Assembly: GCA_965247385.1 (NCBI GenBank)
Contig: CBDFHG010000002.1
Location: forward strand, 1,550,001 to 1,614,000
DNA: 64,000 nt
Origin: Thermohalobaculum sp965247385
GTDB lineage: Bacteria > Pseudomonadota > Alphaproteobacteria > Rhodobacterales > Rhodobacteraceae
Direction of reading: 5' to 3'
Shown: positions 20,797-34,239 of the stretch, piece by piece
How positions within the stretch are numbered: the first letter of the stretch is position 1
Layout of the letters: each line of letters begins with the position of its first letter
The notes under the pieces: model-generated
What the model was told of the DNA's origin: nothing
The model's input: the letters and a program-made list of their open reading frames with translations, nothing else
The model's database searches: none
Translations under genes and position numbers: made by a program

Positions 20797-20830
20797 TGAA
20801 AAGGGGCCCGGCGCAGCAACGCCAGGCCCC
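20797..20830 (-). terminator. Rho-independent terminator after rpoC
   Basis: On the minus strand a GC-rich stem (GGGGCCTGGCG / CGCCGGGCCCC, six-base loop TTGCTG) at 20803-20830 is followed by TTTT. It starts 24 bases past the rpoC stop and would end the nusG/rpl/rpoBC transcript before the YbjN gene. Confidence 0.75.
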
Positions 20831-20853
20831 GGTTCCCGATTATGCTGGAAGTA

Positions 20854-25107
<4,254 letters not shown>

Positions 25108-25208
25108 GGAAGGCTCTCCATAATCCCCCTGGGTTCAGGGACACCCCACCCTCCTGTATAAAGGGGGAGCTCTGCGCAGGGGGTGCGCAAAGCCCGGGGC
25201 CGGGGTGT

Positions 25209-28200
25209 TTAGATTTCTTCGTCGCCGTCGAGCAGTTCGACATTCAAACCAAGCGAGCGGATCTCCTTGACCAGGACGTTGAACGATTCCGGGATACCGG
25301 CCTCGAAATCATCCTCGCCCTTGACGATCGACTCGTAGACCTTGGTCCGGCCAGCGACATCGTCCGACTTGACGGTCAGCATCTCCTGCAGCGTGTAGGC
25401 GGCGCCATAGGCTTCCAACGCCCAGACCTCCATCTCGCCGAAGCGCTGACCACCGAACTGTGCCTTGCCGCCCAGCGGTTGCTGGGTGACCAGGCTGTAC
25501 GGGCCGGTCGAACGCGCGTGGATCTTGTCATCCACCAGGTGATGCAGCTTCAGCAGGTACTTGTAGCCCACCGTCACCAGCCGCACGAAGGCATCGCCGG
25601 TGCGGCCGTCAAACAGGGTCACCTGCCCGCTTTCGTCCAACCCGGCCATGCGCAGATGCTCGTTGACATCCGCCCCCTTGGCACCATCGAAGACCGGGGT
25701 CGCGATCGGCACGCCGCCACGAACATTGTCGGCCGCCTCGATCAGTTCGGCGTCGGTCATATCGCCGGTCGCAGCCGAGAAGACAGTCTCGCCATAGACC
25801 ATCTTCATCGCATCCTTGACCGGCGACATGTCGCCCGAGCGTCGGTAGGCGTCGAGCGAGTCTCCGACCATCCGGCCCAGATTCGCCGCCGCCCAACCCA
25901 TATGGGTCTCCAGGATCTGGCCGACATTCATCCGGCTCGGCACACCCAGCGGGTTGAGCACGATATCGACCGCGGTGCCGTCGGCGAGGAACGGCATGTC
26001 CTCCTCCGGCACGACCTTCGAGACCACACCCTTGTTGCCGTGGCGCCCGGCCATCTTGTCACCCGGCTGCAGCTTGCGCTTCACGGCGACGAAGACCTTG
26101 ACCATCTTCATCCCGCCCGGCGGCAGATCATCGCCCCGGCGCACCTTCTCGACCTTGTCCTCGAAGCGCGCTTCCAGCACCTTCTTGGCCAGGTCATATT
26201 GCAGGTTCAGGGCCTCGACGCGGGTGGCGTCGGCCTCCTTCGGCAGGGCGAGTTGCCACCACTGGCCGCGGCTCAGGCTGGCCAGCAGATCCTCATCGAC
26301 CTTTGCGCCCGCCTTGACGCCCTTCGGCCCCTTGACGCAGCTCTTGCCGAAGATGATGTCCTTCAGCCGCGCATAGATGTTGCGCTCCAGGATCTCCAAT
26401 TCGTCGTCCCGGTCGCGGGCCAGACGCTCGATCTCGTCGCGCTCGATCTGAAACGCACGCTCGTCCTTCTCGACGCCGTGGCGGTTGAAGACGCGAACCT
26501 CGACCACGGTGCCGAAATCGCCCGGAGGCATGCGCAGACTGGTGTCGCGTACATCCGAAGCCTTGTCGCCGAAGATGGCGCGAAGAAGCTTTTCCTCCGG
26601 CGTCATCGGGCTTTCGCCCTTCGGCGTGATCTTGCCGACCAGTATATCCGCCGGTCCAACCTCGGCACCGATATAGACGATTCCCGCTTCGTCGAGGTTG
26701 CGCAGGGCCTCCTCGCCGACGTTCGGGATATCGCGGGTGATCTCTTCCGGCCCCAACTTGGTGTCGCGGGCCATGACCTCATATTCCTCGATGTGGATCG
26801 AGGTGAACACGTCATCCTTGGCGACCCGCTCGGAGATCAGGATCGAGTCCTCGTAGTTGTAGCCGTTCCAGGGCATGAAGGCGACGAGGATGTTCTTTCC
26901 CAGCGCCAGTTCGCCCAGATCGGTCGATGGGCCGTCGGCGACCACGTCACCGGCCTTGACCAGATCGCCCACTTTCACCAACGGGCGCTGGTTGATGCAG
27001 GTGTTCTGGTTCGACCGCTGGAACTTGCGCAAGCGGTAGATGTCCACGCCAGGATCACCGATCTCCATCTCGTCGGTGACCCGGATGACGATACGCATAG
27101 CATCGACCTGGTCGATCACGCCGCCGCGCCGTGCGGCGATGGCGGCACCCGAATCACGGGCAACCTTGGCCTCCATGCCAGTGCCGATATACGGCGCGTC
27201 CGCCTTCAGCAGAGGCACCGCCTGGCGCTGCATGTTCGAGCCCATCAACGCACGGTTGGCATCGTCGTTCTCCAAGAAGGGGATCAACGCCGCGGCGACC
27301 GAGACAAGCTGCTTCGGCGAGACATCGATCAGGTCGATGTTTTCGCGCGGGCTCAGCATGAACTCACCTGCCTTGCGGGTCGAGGCCAGCTCGTTTTTGA
27401 AGGTGCCGTCGGGGTTGAGCTGCGCATTCGCCTGGGCGACGGTGTAGCGCATCTCCTCGGTGGCCGAGATATAGATCACCTCGTCGGTCACCTTGCCGTC
27501 CACGACCTTGCGGTAGGGGGTCTCGATGAAGCCGTATTTGTTCACGCGGGCGAACGTGGCCAGCGAGTTGATCAGGCCGATATTCGGCCCTTCCGGCGTC
27601 TCGATCGGGCACATGCGGCCGTAATGGGTGGGGTGCACATCGCGCACCTCGAAGCCCGCACGCTCGCGCGTCAGGCCGCCGGGTCCAAGTGCTGAAAGGC
27701 GCCGTTTATGAGTAACCTCCGACAACGGGTTCGTCTGGTCCATGAACTGCGAAAGCTGGCTCGAGCCGAAGAACTCGCGCACCGCCGCCGCCGCCGGCTT
27801 GGCGTTGATCAAATCCTGCGGCATCACCGTGTCGATCTCGACCGACGACATTCGCTCGCGGATTGCCCGCTCCATGCGCAGCAAGCCGACCCGGTACTGG
27901 TTCTCCATCAGTTCGCCGACCGAGCGCACCCGGCGGTTACCCAGATGATCGATGTCGTCGATTTCGCCGCGGCCATCGCGCAGGCCGACCAGCGCCTTGA
28001 CGACCGCCAGGATGTCTTCCTTGCGCAACGTGCGCTGGGTGTCCGGTGCATCCAGTTCCATGCGCATGTTCATCTTGACCCGGCCGACGGCCGACAAATC
28101 GTAGCGCTCGGAATCGAAAAACAGCGACTGGAACATCGTCTCGGCCGCGTCAAAGGTCGGCGGCTCACCCGGGCGCATTACCCGGTAGATGTCCAAGAGC

Positions 28201-29309
28201 GCGGTCTCGCGGCTGGCGTTCTTGTCCAGCGCCAGCGTCTTGCGAATGTAACCACCGACGGTGATGTTATCGATGTCCAGTGTCTCGATGGTCTTGAACC
28301 CGGCGTCGAGTAGCTCCTGCAACTGTTCAGCGTCGAGCTCGTCTCCGGCCTCGACATAGATCTCGCCGGTTTTTTTGTTGATCATGTCGCAGGCGACGAA
28401 ACGGCCCTCGATCGCATTGAAAGGCACCAGCACCTTGTCGATCTTGCCCCCGGCAAGTTTCTTCAGGTCGCGCGGCTTGAGCTTGGTTCCAGCGGGAGCA
28501 ACGACCTTGCCAGTTTTTGCGTTGACAATGTCATAGACCGGGCTCGACCCCTTTAACCGCTCGACATTCAGGGGAACCGACCAGCCGTCGCCATGGCGGA
28601 CATAAGCGACACGATCGTAGAAGTGGTCGCAGATCGCCTCCTGATCCATTCCCAACGCATACAACAGTGTCGTCACCGGCAGCTTGCGGCGCCGGTCGAT
28701 GCGGGCATGGACGATGTCCTTGGCGTCGAATTCGAAGTCGAGCCACGAACCGCGATAGGGGATCACCCGGCTGGCGAACAGCAATTTGCCCGACGAATGG
28801 GTCTTGCCCTTGTCGTGGTCGAAGAACACGCCCGGGGAACGGTGCATCTGGCTGACGATGACCCGCTCGGTGCCGTTGACGACGAAAGTGCCGTTTTGGG
28901 TCATCAGCGGCATGTCGCCCATATAGACGTCCTGCTCCTTGGCGTCCTTGACCGACTTTGCGCCGGTGTCGTCGTCGATATCGAACACGATCAGGCGCAG
29001 GGTGACCTTCAGCGGCGCCGCATAGGTCATGTCGCGCTGCTGGCACTCCTCGACATCGTATTTCGGCGGCTCCAGATCGTAACGCACGAACTCCAGTACC
29101 GCGGTCTCGTTGAAGTCCTTGATCGGAAAGACCGACTGGAACACGCCCTGCAGGCCCTCGCCGTCCTGCGGAGTATCGGCATCGCCGCTGTTCAAGAAGA
29201 GATCGTAGGAGCTTTTCTGAACCTCGATGAGGTTCGGCATCTCCGCGACTTCGCGAATCTTGCCAAAATGCTTCCGAATACGTTTGCGACCGGAAAAGAT
29301 CTCGCCCAT
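25209..29309 (-). CDS. rpoB: DNA-directed RNA polymerase subunit beta
   Basis: 1366 aa from the ATG at 29309 (MGEIFSGRKRIRKHFGKIRE), which aligns with the family N-terminus and has GAGG six bases upstream; an in-frame ATG at 29333 would add eight residues. The rifampicin region SQLSQFMDQTNPLSEVTHKR is of the sensitive type. The C-terminus FGGQRFGEMEVWALEAYGA is normal. Confidence 0.98.
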   Translation of the reverse strand: MGEIFSGRKRIRKHFGKIREVAEMPNLIEVQKSSYDLFLNSGDADTPQDGEGLQGVFQSVFPIKDFNETAVLEFVRYDLEPPKYDVEECQQRDMTYAAPLKVTLRLIVFDIDDDTGAKSVKDAKEQDVYMGDMPLMTQNGTFVVNGTERVIVSQMHRSPGVFFDHDKGKTHSSGKLLFASRVIPYRGSWLDFEFDAKDIVHARIDRRRKLPVTTLLYALGMDQEAICDHFYDRVAYVRHGDGWSVPLNVERLKGSSPVYDIVNAKTGKVVAPAGTKLKPRDLKKLAGGKIDKVLVPFNAIEGRFVACDMINKKTGEIYVEAGDELDAEQLQELLDAGFKTIETLDIDNITVGGYIRKTLALDKNASRETALLDIYRVMRPGEPPTFDAAETMFQSLFFDSERYDLSAVGRVKMNMRMELDAPDTQRTLRKEDILAVVKALVGLRDGRGEIDDIDHLGNRRVRSVGELMENQYRVGLLRMERAIRERMSSVEIDTVMPQDLINAKPAAAAVREFFGSSQLSQFMDQTNPLSEVTHKRRLSALGPGGLTRERAGFEVRDVHPTHYGRMCPIETPEGPNIGLINSLATFARVNKYGFIETPYRKVVDGKVTDEVIYISATEEMRYTVAQANAQLNPDGTFKNELASTRKAGEFMLSPRENIDLIDVSPKQLVSVAAALIPFLENDDANRALMGSNMQRQAVPLLKADAPYIGTGMEAKVARDSGAAIAARRGGVIDQVDAMRIVIRVTDEMEIGDPGVDIYRLRKFQRSNQNTCINQRPLVKVGDLVKAGDVVADGPSTDLGELALGKNILVAFMPWNGYNYEDSILISERVAKDDVFTSIHIEEYEVMARDTKLGPEEITRDIPNVGEEALRNLDEAGIVYIGAEVGPADILVGKITPKGESPMTPEEKLLRAIFGDKASDVRDTSLRMPPGDFGTVVEVRVFNRHGVEKDERAFQIERDEIERLARDRDDELEILERNIYARLKDIIFGKSCVKGPKGVKAGAKVDEDLLASLSRGQWWQLALPKEADATRVEALNLQYDLAKKVLEARFEDKVEKVRRGDDLPPGGMKMVKVFVAVKRKLQPGDKMAGRHGNKGVVSKVVPEEDMPFLADGTAVDIVLNPLGVPSRMNVGQILETHMGWAAANLGRMVGDSLDAYRRSGDMSPVKDAMKMVYGETVFSAATGDMTDAELIEAADNVRGGVPIATPVFDGAKGADVNEHLRMAGLDESGQVTLFDGRTGDAFVRLVTVGYKYLLKLHHLVDDKIHARSTGPYSLVTQQPLGGKAQFGGQRFGEMEVWALEAYGAAYTLQEMLTVKSDDVAGRTKVYESIVKGEDDFEAGIPESFNVLVKEIRSLGLNVELLDGDEEI

Positions 29310-29452
29310 GTGCGTCCTCGGTTTATCGTTCATCCGCCACTAGCCGCCGGGGGGACGGCGGCCTTCGGCTGTCTACGCTCTCGCGGGTCCTATCCTGCGT
29401 ACTGGCGGCCCCCGCCAGACGTGTCCCGAACCCTTAAATCCGCGTCCTCCAA

Positions 29453-29474
29453 GGCCCTGGTTCAACCCAGGGCC
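29453..29474 (-). promoter_or_regulatory. Strong hairpin in the rplL-rpoB intergenic region
   Basis: GGCCCTGG at 29453-29460 pairs perfectly with CCAGGGCC at 29467-29474 around a six-base loop, within a 225-base gene-free gap (29334-29558). No T-run follows. In E. coli the equivalent gap carries an attenuator and an RNase III site that lower rpoB expression relative to rplL; this hairpin is in the right place for a similar role (inference). Confidence 0.5.
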
Positions 29475-29558
29475 CGAGACGACGCGGGCTGGACCCACCT
29501 CAAGCAGCGGATCCAGCCAATCTCGTCTGACCAAACGCGGGGTCGCCCCCGCACCGGA

Positions 29559-29930
29559 TCACTTCAGCTCAACCTCGGCGCCAGCCTCTTCAAGCTGCTT
29601 CTTGGTTGCCTCGGCCTCGTCCTTGTTGACGCCTTCCTTGACGGCCTTGCCGCCGGCCTCGACCAGATCCTTCGCCTCTTTCAGGCCCAGGCCGGTAAGG
29701 GCGCGGACTTCCTTGATGACGTTGATCTTCTTCTCGCCGTAGGACTTGAGGATGACATCAAATTCGGTCTGCTCCTCGGCGGCTTCCGCCACCACCGGAC
29801 CGGCTGCGACCGCAACCGCACCAGCGGCTGGCTCGATGCCATGCTTTTCCTTCAGCAGATCCTTCAGCTCGACGGCTTCCAGAAGGGTCAGTCCGACGAT
29901 TTCGTCGGCAAGTTTCTCAATTTTCGACAT
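29559..29930 (-). CDS. rplL: 50S ribosomal protein L7/L12
   Basis: 123 aa, the flexible stalk protein recruiting translation factors. It has an N-terminal dimerisation helix (MSKIEKLADEIVGLTLLEAV), an Ala/Val-rich hinge and the factor-binding domain with KINVIKEVRALTGLGLKEAK. Intact. Confidence 0.98.
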   Translation of the reverse strand: MSKIEKLADEIVGLTLLEAVELKDLLKEKHGIEPAAGAVAVAAGPVVAEAAEEQTEFDVILKSYGEKKINVIKEVRALTGLGLKEAKDLVEAGGKAVKEGVNKDEAEATKKQLEEAGAEVELK

Positions 29931-30014
29931 GTCTCGTTTCCGTTCTGTCTCGTTTCGTGGTCCCGGACGTCATGCAATCGCACACGCACCGGCTCACGGG
30001 TGTTGCTTCAACGC

Positions 30015-30530
30015 TTATGCCGCTTCCCTCTCGGCGAGGGTTTGGGCAATCGCTGCCATATTCGCGCCGGGCGCCGAAATCGCGCTGACGATGTTGCCGG
30101 CCGGGGCCATCAGCATACCGGCGACCGAGGAAAGCAACTCCTCGCGCGACGGCATTGCAGCCACAGCTTCGACACCACTTACATCGAGCACCGTCTCGCC
30201 CATTGCGCCGCCGATAATCTCGAACCTCGAATTATCCTTGGCATAGGCTTTCACGACCTTGGCCGCAGTGACGGGGTCCTCGGAGTAAGCGAGCACCGTC
30301 TGCCCCTTGAGAAACTGAGCAATTCCCGAATTGGGCTTGCCCTCAAGGGCGATCTTGGCGAGCCGGTTCTTGGCAACGCGGACCCCACCACCGGCTTCAC
30401 GCATCCGGTTTCTGAGGTCCGACATCTGAGCAACCGTGAGGCCGGCGTAGTGTGCAACCACCACGACACCAGAGTCCGCAAAGATCTGGCCAAGGTTCTC
30501 GACCACAGCTTCCTTTTGGGCTCTTTCCAC
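30015..30530 (-). CDS. rplJ: 50S ribosomal protein L10
   Basis: 171 aa from a GTG at 30530 (VERAQKEAVVENLGQIF) with GGAG seven bases upstream. A longer reading from 30632 lacks family similarity in its extra 34 residues and overlaps the leader. SGVVVVAHYAGLTVAQM and VRVAKNRLAKIALEGK are characteristic. L10 anchors L7/L12 dimers and represses its own operon through the leader. Confidence 0.93.
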   Translation of the reverse strand: MERAQKEAVVENLGQIFADSGVVVVAHYAGLTVAQMSDLRNRMREAGGGVRVAKNRLAKIALEGKPNSGIAQFLKGQTVLAYSEDPVTAAKVVKAYAKDNSRFEIIGGAMGETVLDVSGVEAVAAMPSREELLSSVAGMLMAPAGNIVSAISAPGANMAAIAQTLAEREAA

Positions 30531-30639
30531 AGTCTTCTCCAAGTTACTGGCAGCCCCGAAAGACCACCGGCTCATTTTCAACATCGGCCGCGACTGCGCC
30601 CGATGCCTGGTCCCCATCCGGGGACCGGCCAAGATCGCG

Positions 30640-30790
30640 CACCCCGAAGGGTCGAATCTCGTACCTAATCCCCGTCTATGGCGGGATTTCCGCCCCCACT
30701 TGCATCTGGGGGGCTACCCACCGTCTTGGACAGGCCGGAAGGGCGAACCCCTCCGTGGTAACCCCGGCTCCCAGGCCGGGGGATCTCGTC
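30640..30790 (-). promoter_or_regulatory. Ribosomal protein L10 leader
   Basis: The 263-base rplA-rplJ gap is highly structured. On the minus strand it contains AAGACGGTGGGTAGCCCC and, further on, a CCCGCC-ATAGAC-GGGGAT segment, features typical of the L10 leader that binds L10(L7/L12)4 and controls rplJL translation. Exact limits were not computed; a covariance-model match to the L10 leader family would settle it. Confidence 0.6.
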
Positions 30791-30793
30791 TGA

Positions 30794-31489
30794 TCAGCCG
30801 GCCAGACTGTCCAGCACCACGCTGATGCCGGCGCCCATGGTCGAACTGATCGAAACCTTCTTCAGATAGGTGCCCTTGGCACCCGTCGGCTTGGCCCGGT
30901 TAATGGCATCGACAATGGCGCGGACGTTCTCCACGATCTTGCCCTCGTCGAAGCTGGCCTTGCCGATGCCCGCATGCACCACTCCCGCCTTCTCGACCCG
31001 GAACTGCACCTGGCCGCCCTTGGCGTCATTGATCGCCTGGGTCACGTCCATGGTGACCGTGCCAACCCGCGGGTTCGGCATCAGGCCGCGCGGGCCGAGG
31101 ATTTTGCCCAGCCGTCCGACGATCGGCATCATGTCCGGGGTCGCGATGCAGCGGTCGAAATCGATCTTGCCGCCCTGGATCTGTTCCATCAGATCCTCGG
31201 CACCGACGATGTCGGCCCCTGCCTTGGTCGCTTCCTCGGCTTTCGGGCCCTTGGCGAACACCGCGACGCGCAGTGTCTTGCCAGTGCCGTTGGGCAGGTT
31301 GACCGTGCCCCGGACCAGTTGATCCGCATGGCGCGGATCGACACCCAGATTCAGCGCGATCTCGACGGTCTCGTCGAACTTCGCGGTGGCGTTGGACTTG
31401 ACCAGGGCAACAGCCTCGTCGAGCGGCAGCAGCGACTTGCCTTGCACCGATTCGCGAATGGCCTTCGTGCGTTTTCCAAACCTGGCCAT
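30794..31489 (-). CDS. rplA: 50S ribosomal protein L1
   Basis: 231 aa, L1-stalk protein. It begins MARFGKRTKAIRESVQGKS and includes the conserved DMMPIVGRLGKILGPRGLMP and a C-terminal GTYLKKVSISSTMG. The start lies 3 bases from the rplK stop. Confidence 0.98.
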   Translation of the reverse strand: MARFGKRTKAIRESVQGKSLLPLDEAVALVKSNATAKFDETVEIALNLGVDPRHADQLVRGTVNLPNGTGKTLRVAVFAKGPKAEEATKAGADIVGAEDLMEQIQGGKIDFDRCIATPDMMPIVGRLGKILGPRGLMPNPRVGTVTMDVTQAINDAKGGQVQFRVEKAGVVHAGIGKASFDEGKIVENVRAIVDAINRAKPTGAKGTYLKKVSISSTMGAGISVVLDSLAG

Positions 31490-31492
31490 GAC

Positions 31493-31921
31493 TTACCCCT
31501 TGACCTCGATGCCCATCGACCGTGCCGAGCCGAGGATGATCTTCATCGCCGCCTCGACCGAGTTGGCGTTCAGGTCCTTCATCTTGGCCTCGGCGATCTC
31601 GCGCACCTGCTTGAGTTTGACCGTACCGGCGGTCTCGCGGCCCGGCAGGTTGGCGCCGGATTTCAGCTTCGCCGCCTTCCTCAGCAGAAACGACGCCGGC
31701 GGCGTCTTGATCTCGAAGGTGAAGGATTTGTCCTGGAAATAAGTGATGATCGTCGGGCACGGGGCGCCCGGTTCGATGTCCTGGCTCTTGGCGTTGAACG
31801 CCTTGCAGAACTCCATGATGTTGATGCCACGCTGACCAAGTGCGGGACCGATCGGCGGCGATGGATTCGCCTTGCCGGCCGGAACCTGCAGTTTCAGCGT
31901 GCCGATGACTTTCTTGGCCAT
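31493..31921 (-). CDS. rplK: 50S ribosomal protein L11
   Basis: 142 aa, MAKKVIGTLKLQVPAGKANP. The proline-rich N-terminal hinge PSPPIGPALGQRGINIMEFC and the rRNA-binding C-terminal domain are normal. It follows nusG by 107 bases. Confidence 0.98.
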   Translation of the reverse strand: MAKKVIGTLKLQVPAGKANPSPPIGPALGQRGINIMEFCKAFNAKSQDIEPGAPCPTIITYFQDKSFTFEIKTPPASFLLRKAAKLKSGANLPGRETAGTVKLKQVREIAEAKMKDLNANSVEAAMKIILGSARSMGIEVKG

Positions 31922-32028
31922 GCGACAGCTTTTCCTCTCTCCATGCCCGCCCGGCGCGCCGGACGGCTATTTCAGGATGTGGTCCGGTCCGGACAGCGCG
32001 CTGCCCTCGCCTCCCACGGGGTTGACCC

Positions 32029-32562
32029 TCAGCCCGCTTTCGCGACCTGCGAGTATTCCAGCTCGACCGGAGTCGCCCGGCCAAAAATTGATACCGTCAC
32101 CTTGAGACGGGAATTGTCCTCGTCGACATCCTCGACCATGCCCGTGAAGTTCTCGAATGGGCCGTCGGTGACGCTGACCTGCTCGCCGATTTGGAAGGTG
32201 ATCGACGGGCGCGGGTGATCCAGCCCTTCCTCAACCTGGTTGAGGATGCGCGCGACCTCCGAGTCGCGCAGCGGCGTTGGGCGGCCCTGGGGGCCGAGGA
32301 AGCCCGTGACGCGCTGGATGTCGTTGACCACGTGATAGGCCCGGTCGGTCATATCCATCTTGACCAGCACATAGCCGGGCATGAAGCGGCGCTCGACATC
32401 GACCTTCTTGCCTTTGCGTATTTCGACGACCACCTCGGTCGGCACCAACACGTCCTCAATCTCGTCCTCGAGGCTCCGGACGCGCACGGCATCGCGGATC
32501 GATTCTGCCACCTTCTTTTCGAAGTTTGACAGAACGTGAACCGAATACCAACGTTTGGACAT
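32029..32562 (-). CDS. nusG: Transcription termination/antitermination protein NusG
   Basis: 177 aa from the ATG at 32562 (MSKRWYSVHVLSNFEKKVAE). The NGN domain ends in VTGFLGPQGRPTPL; the KOW domain holds VTDGPFENFTGMVEDVDEDN. A longer in-frame reading to 32619 lacks family similarity. The 189-base gap to secE shows no gene. Confidence 0.97.
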   Translation of the reverse strand: MSKRWYSVHVLSNFEKKVAESIRDAVRVRSLEDEIEDVLVPTEVVVEIRKGKKVDVERRFMPGYVLVKMDMTDRAYHVVNDIQRVTGFLGPQGRPTPLRDSEVARILNQVEEGLDHPRPSITFQIGEQVSVTDGPFENFTGMVEDVDEDNSRLKVTVSIFGRATPVELEYSQVAKAG

Positions 32563-32751
32563 GCGCCGCGCCCCTTGCCTCTGCCCTGAGTATCCCAAAT
32601 GGAATACCAGGTTTTTCACACTTAACCCCTTGTCAGATCAGTGGTTTTGGTGCGGGCCTCAATCCTAAAGGCGCGCAAGCCGAATCGGTGCGCGCCATTT
32701 CATTCTGTGAAGTGTTGAGCCGATAGACCCAAATCCCCGGAAAATCAAGCC

Positions 32752-32955
32752 CTATAGCTTCAGAATCATGTCAGTTCCGAAGCGCAGGATCAGATCGATG
32801 AAAAAGAAGAAGATCGCCGCCAGCAGCGCCATGATGAACACCATCATTGTGGTGATCCCGGCTTCCTTGCGGGTCGGCCACACCACCTTGGCCGCTTCCG
32901 AGCGGACCTGGGCGATAAACTGGGCGGGATTGATCATGTGCTTCGCCTTCTCCAT
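32752..32955 (-). CDS. secE: Preprotein translocase subunit SecE
   Basis: 67 aa (61 aa if translation starts at the ATG at 32937, which has the better ribosome-binding site GGAGAAGG). The amphipathic segment AQVRSEAAKVVWPTRKEAG is the SecE signature, followed by one transmembrane helix MMVFIMALLAAIFFFFIDLI. It is the essential small subunit of SecYEG. Confidence 0.95.
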   Translation of the reverse strand: MEKAKHMINPAQFIAQVRSEAAKVVWPTRKEAGITTMMVFIMALLAAIFFFFIDLILRFGTDMILKL

Positions 32956-32970
32956 TTCCGGTGCCGCTGG

Positions 32971-33043
32971 CAGGGGCGGAGGGTCTCGAACCCCCGACCT
33001 ACGGTTTTGGAGACCGTCGCTCTACCAACTGAGCTACACCCCT
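32971..33043 (-). tRNA. tRNA-Trp (CCA anticodon)
   Basis: 73-base cloverleaf on the minus strand starting AGGGGTGTAGCTCAGTTGG. It has a 7-bp acceptor stem (AGGGGTG/CGCCCCT), a D-arm, an anticodon loop CTCCAAA giving CCA, and TTCGAGA in the T-loop. The discriminator is G and CCA is not encoded. tRNA-Trp next to secE is a common bacterial arrangement. Confidence 0.95.
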
Positions 33044-33194
33044 ATCGTCGCGGCCCTGCGCATTTACGAACAAACTGGGTGGAGTGCAAGGGGGGGGCGC
33101 AGGGCGGGTCACGACCCGCCCTGCCCGCTGTCGAAGGCCATGGCTTCAACAGACGCCACCCTGCCATAATCGGCATTCCGCTTCCGGCACGCTC

Positions 33195-33246
33195 AAACAG
33201 GAGGGGCAAACAGGAGGGGCAAACAGGAGGGGCAAACAGGAGGGGA
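33195..33246. repeat. 13-bp tandem repeat, four units
   Basis: AAACAGGAGGGGC is repeated four times without spacers (last base of unit 4 is A). It lies in a 416-base gene-free stretch (33044-33459) upstream of tRNA-Trp. Each unit contains AGGAGG, but no start codon follows in a usable position. Likely slippage-prone DNA. Confidence 0.8.
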
Positions 33247-33287
33247 CAGAACAACAAGCCGCCTAGAACCGCTGGGCGGCACGGCCC

Positions 33288-33349
33288 GTGGTTAACTGGC
33301 TTGCCTGCGCCAAACTCGTGGCGGTCGCTACGCCAAGCCAGCTAACCAC
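33288..33349. repeat. Large inverted repeat
   Basis: GTGGTTAACTGGCTTG (33288-33303) pairs with CAAGCCAGCTAACCAC (33334-33349), one mismatch in 16, around a 30-base spacer. No T-run on either strand, so it may be a REP-like element or an operator rather than a classic terminator. It lies between tRNA-Trp and the hyi gene, both on the minus strand. Confidence 0.6.
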
Positions 33350-33459
33350 AGGCCTGCCAATAAAGCGGCCAATCAATATGGTACATAAACCGGTCAACTC
33401 AGTTTGTTGTTGACACCGGCCGCTGGCGCCCTCGCTCAACTGTTACCACAGGTTGCGGC

Positions 33460-34233
33460 TCAAGATCCGCCCTGCTCCACCGCCGCCCGGAGCCACCCCA
33501 ACCGATCCTCGGTCCGCCCTGCCGGGCGATATTCGCAACCCACGAACCCCTCATATCCCAACCGGTCCAGAATCCCGAACAGGTGCGGATAATTCACCTC
33601 GCCCCTGTCCGGCTCGTGCCGCTCCGGCACCCCCGCCACCTGGATATGGACAATCCGCGGCATCAACGCCTCCAGCCGCCGGGTCAGGTCGCCCTCGGTG
33701 ATCTGGGCGTGGTAGAGGTCGAACTGCAGGCCGAGATTCCGCGCCCCGACCGCGTCCAGCACCGCCACCGCATCCGCCGAGGTGTTCAGGTGGTATCCCG
33801 GGATATCGCGGCTGTTGATCGGCTCGATGCAGAGGCCCTGCGCCCCCGCCGCTTTTGCCGCATACGCAAGGTTCTCCAGATACACCGCCCGCGCCTCCGG
33901 CCCCTGGGCAATCCCCGCCATGACGTGGACCCGCCCGGGTCGTAGCAGTGCTGCATAGTCCAACGCCCGGGCAACACTGTCGCGGAACTCCGCCTCGCGG
34001 CCCGGAATCGATGCCGTCCCGCGCTCGCCCACCTGCCAATCTCCGGGTGGCGTATTGAACAGTGCCAGCGCCAGTCCGCTGCGATCCAGCGCGCCACGGA
34101 TCTCGGCCGCCGGATTGGCATAGGGGCGCAGAATCTCCACCGCCTCGAAGCCTGCCGCCGCCGCCGCATCGAAGCGCTCGATGAATGGGAGCTCGGTAAA
34201 CAGCATCGAGAGGTTGGCGGCGAAACGGGGCAT
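33460..34233 (-). CDS. hyi: Hydroxypyruvate isomerase family protein (Hyi/OtnI-like TIM barrel)
   Basis: 257 aa xylose-isomerase-like TIM barrel. N-terminus MPRFAANLSMLFTELPFIER matches the Hyi family. Metal-site residues are expected in CIEPINSRDIPGYHL (Glu), LQFDLYHAQITEGDL (Asp, His) and FVGCEYRPAGRTEDRLGWL (Glu). The family interconverts hydroxypyruvate and tartronate semialdehyde or acts on 2-oxotetronates; the substrate cannot be decided here. It follows the sulfotransferase-like gene by 6 bases, so they are probably co-transcribed. Confidence 0.85.
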   Translation of the reverse strand: MPRFAANLSMLFTELPFIERFDAAAAAGFEAVEILRPYANPAAEIRGALDRSGLALALFNTPPGDWQVGERGTASIPGREAEFRDSVARALDYAALLRPGRVHVMAGIAQGPEARAVYLENLAYAAKAAGAQGLCIEPINSRDIPGYHLNTSADAVAVLDAVGARNLGLQFDLYHAQITEGDLTRRLEALMPRIVHIQVAGVPERHEPDRGEVNYPHLFGILDRLGYEGFVGCEYRPAGRTEDRLGWLRAAVEQGGS

Positions 34234-34239
34234 GGGGGG

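Noticed and set aside
25108..25208. Terminator or promoter between rpoB and rpoC
   Set aside because: Short GC-rich repeats are present but no stem followed by a T-run and no convincing promoter; left unannotated.
25479..27695. 738-codon plus-strand open frame opposite rpoB, and similar long frames opposite rpoC, fusA and tuf
   Set aside because: Same antisense-shadow effect of strong GC3 bias; no motifs or ribosome-binding sites.
33195..33246. Possible CRISPR array
   Set aside because: Units are 13 bp and contiguous with no spacers; a simple tandem repeat.
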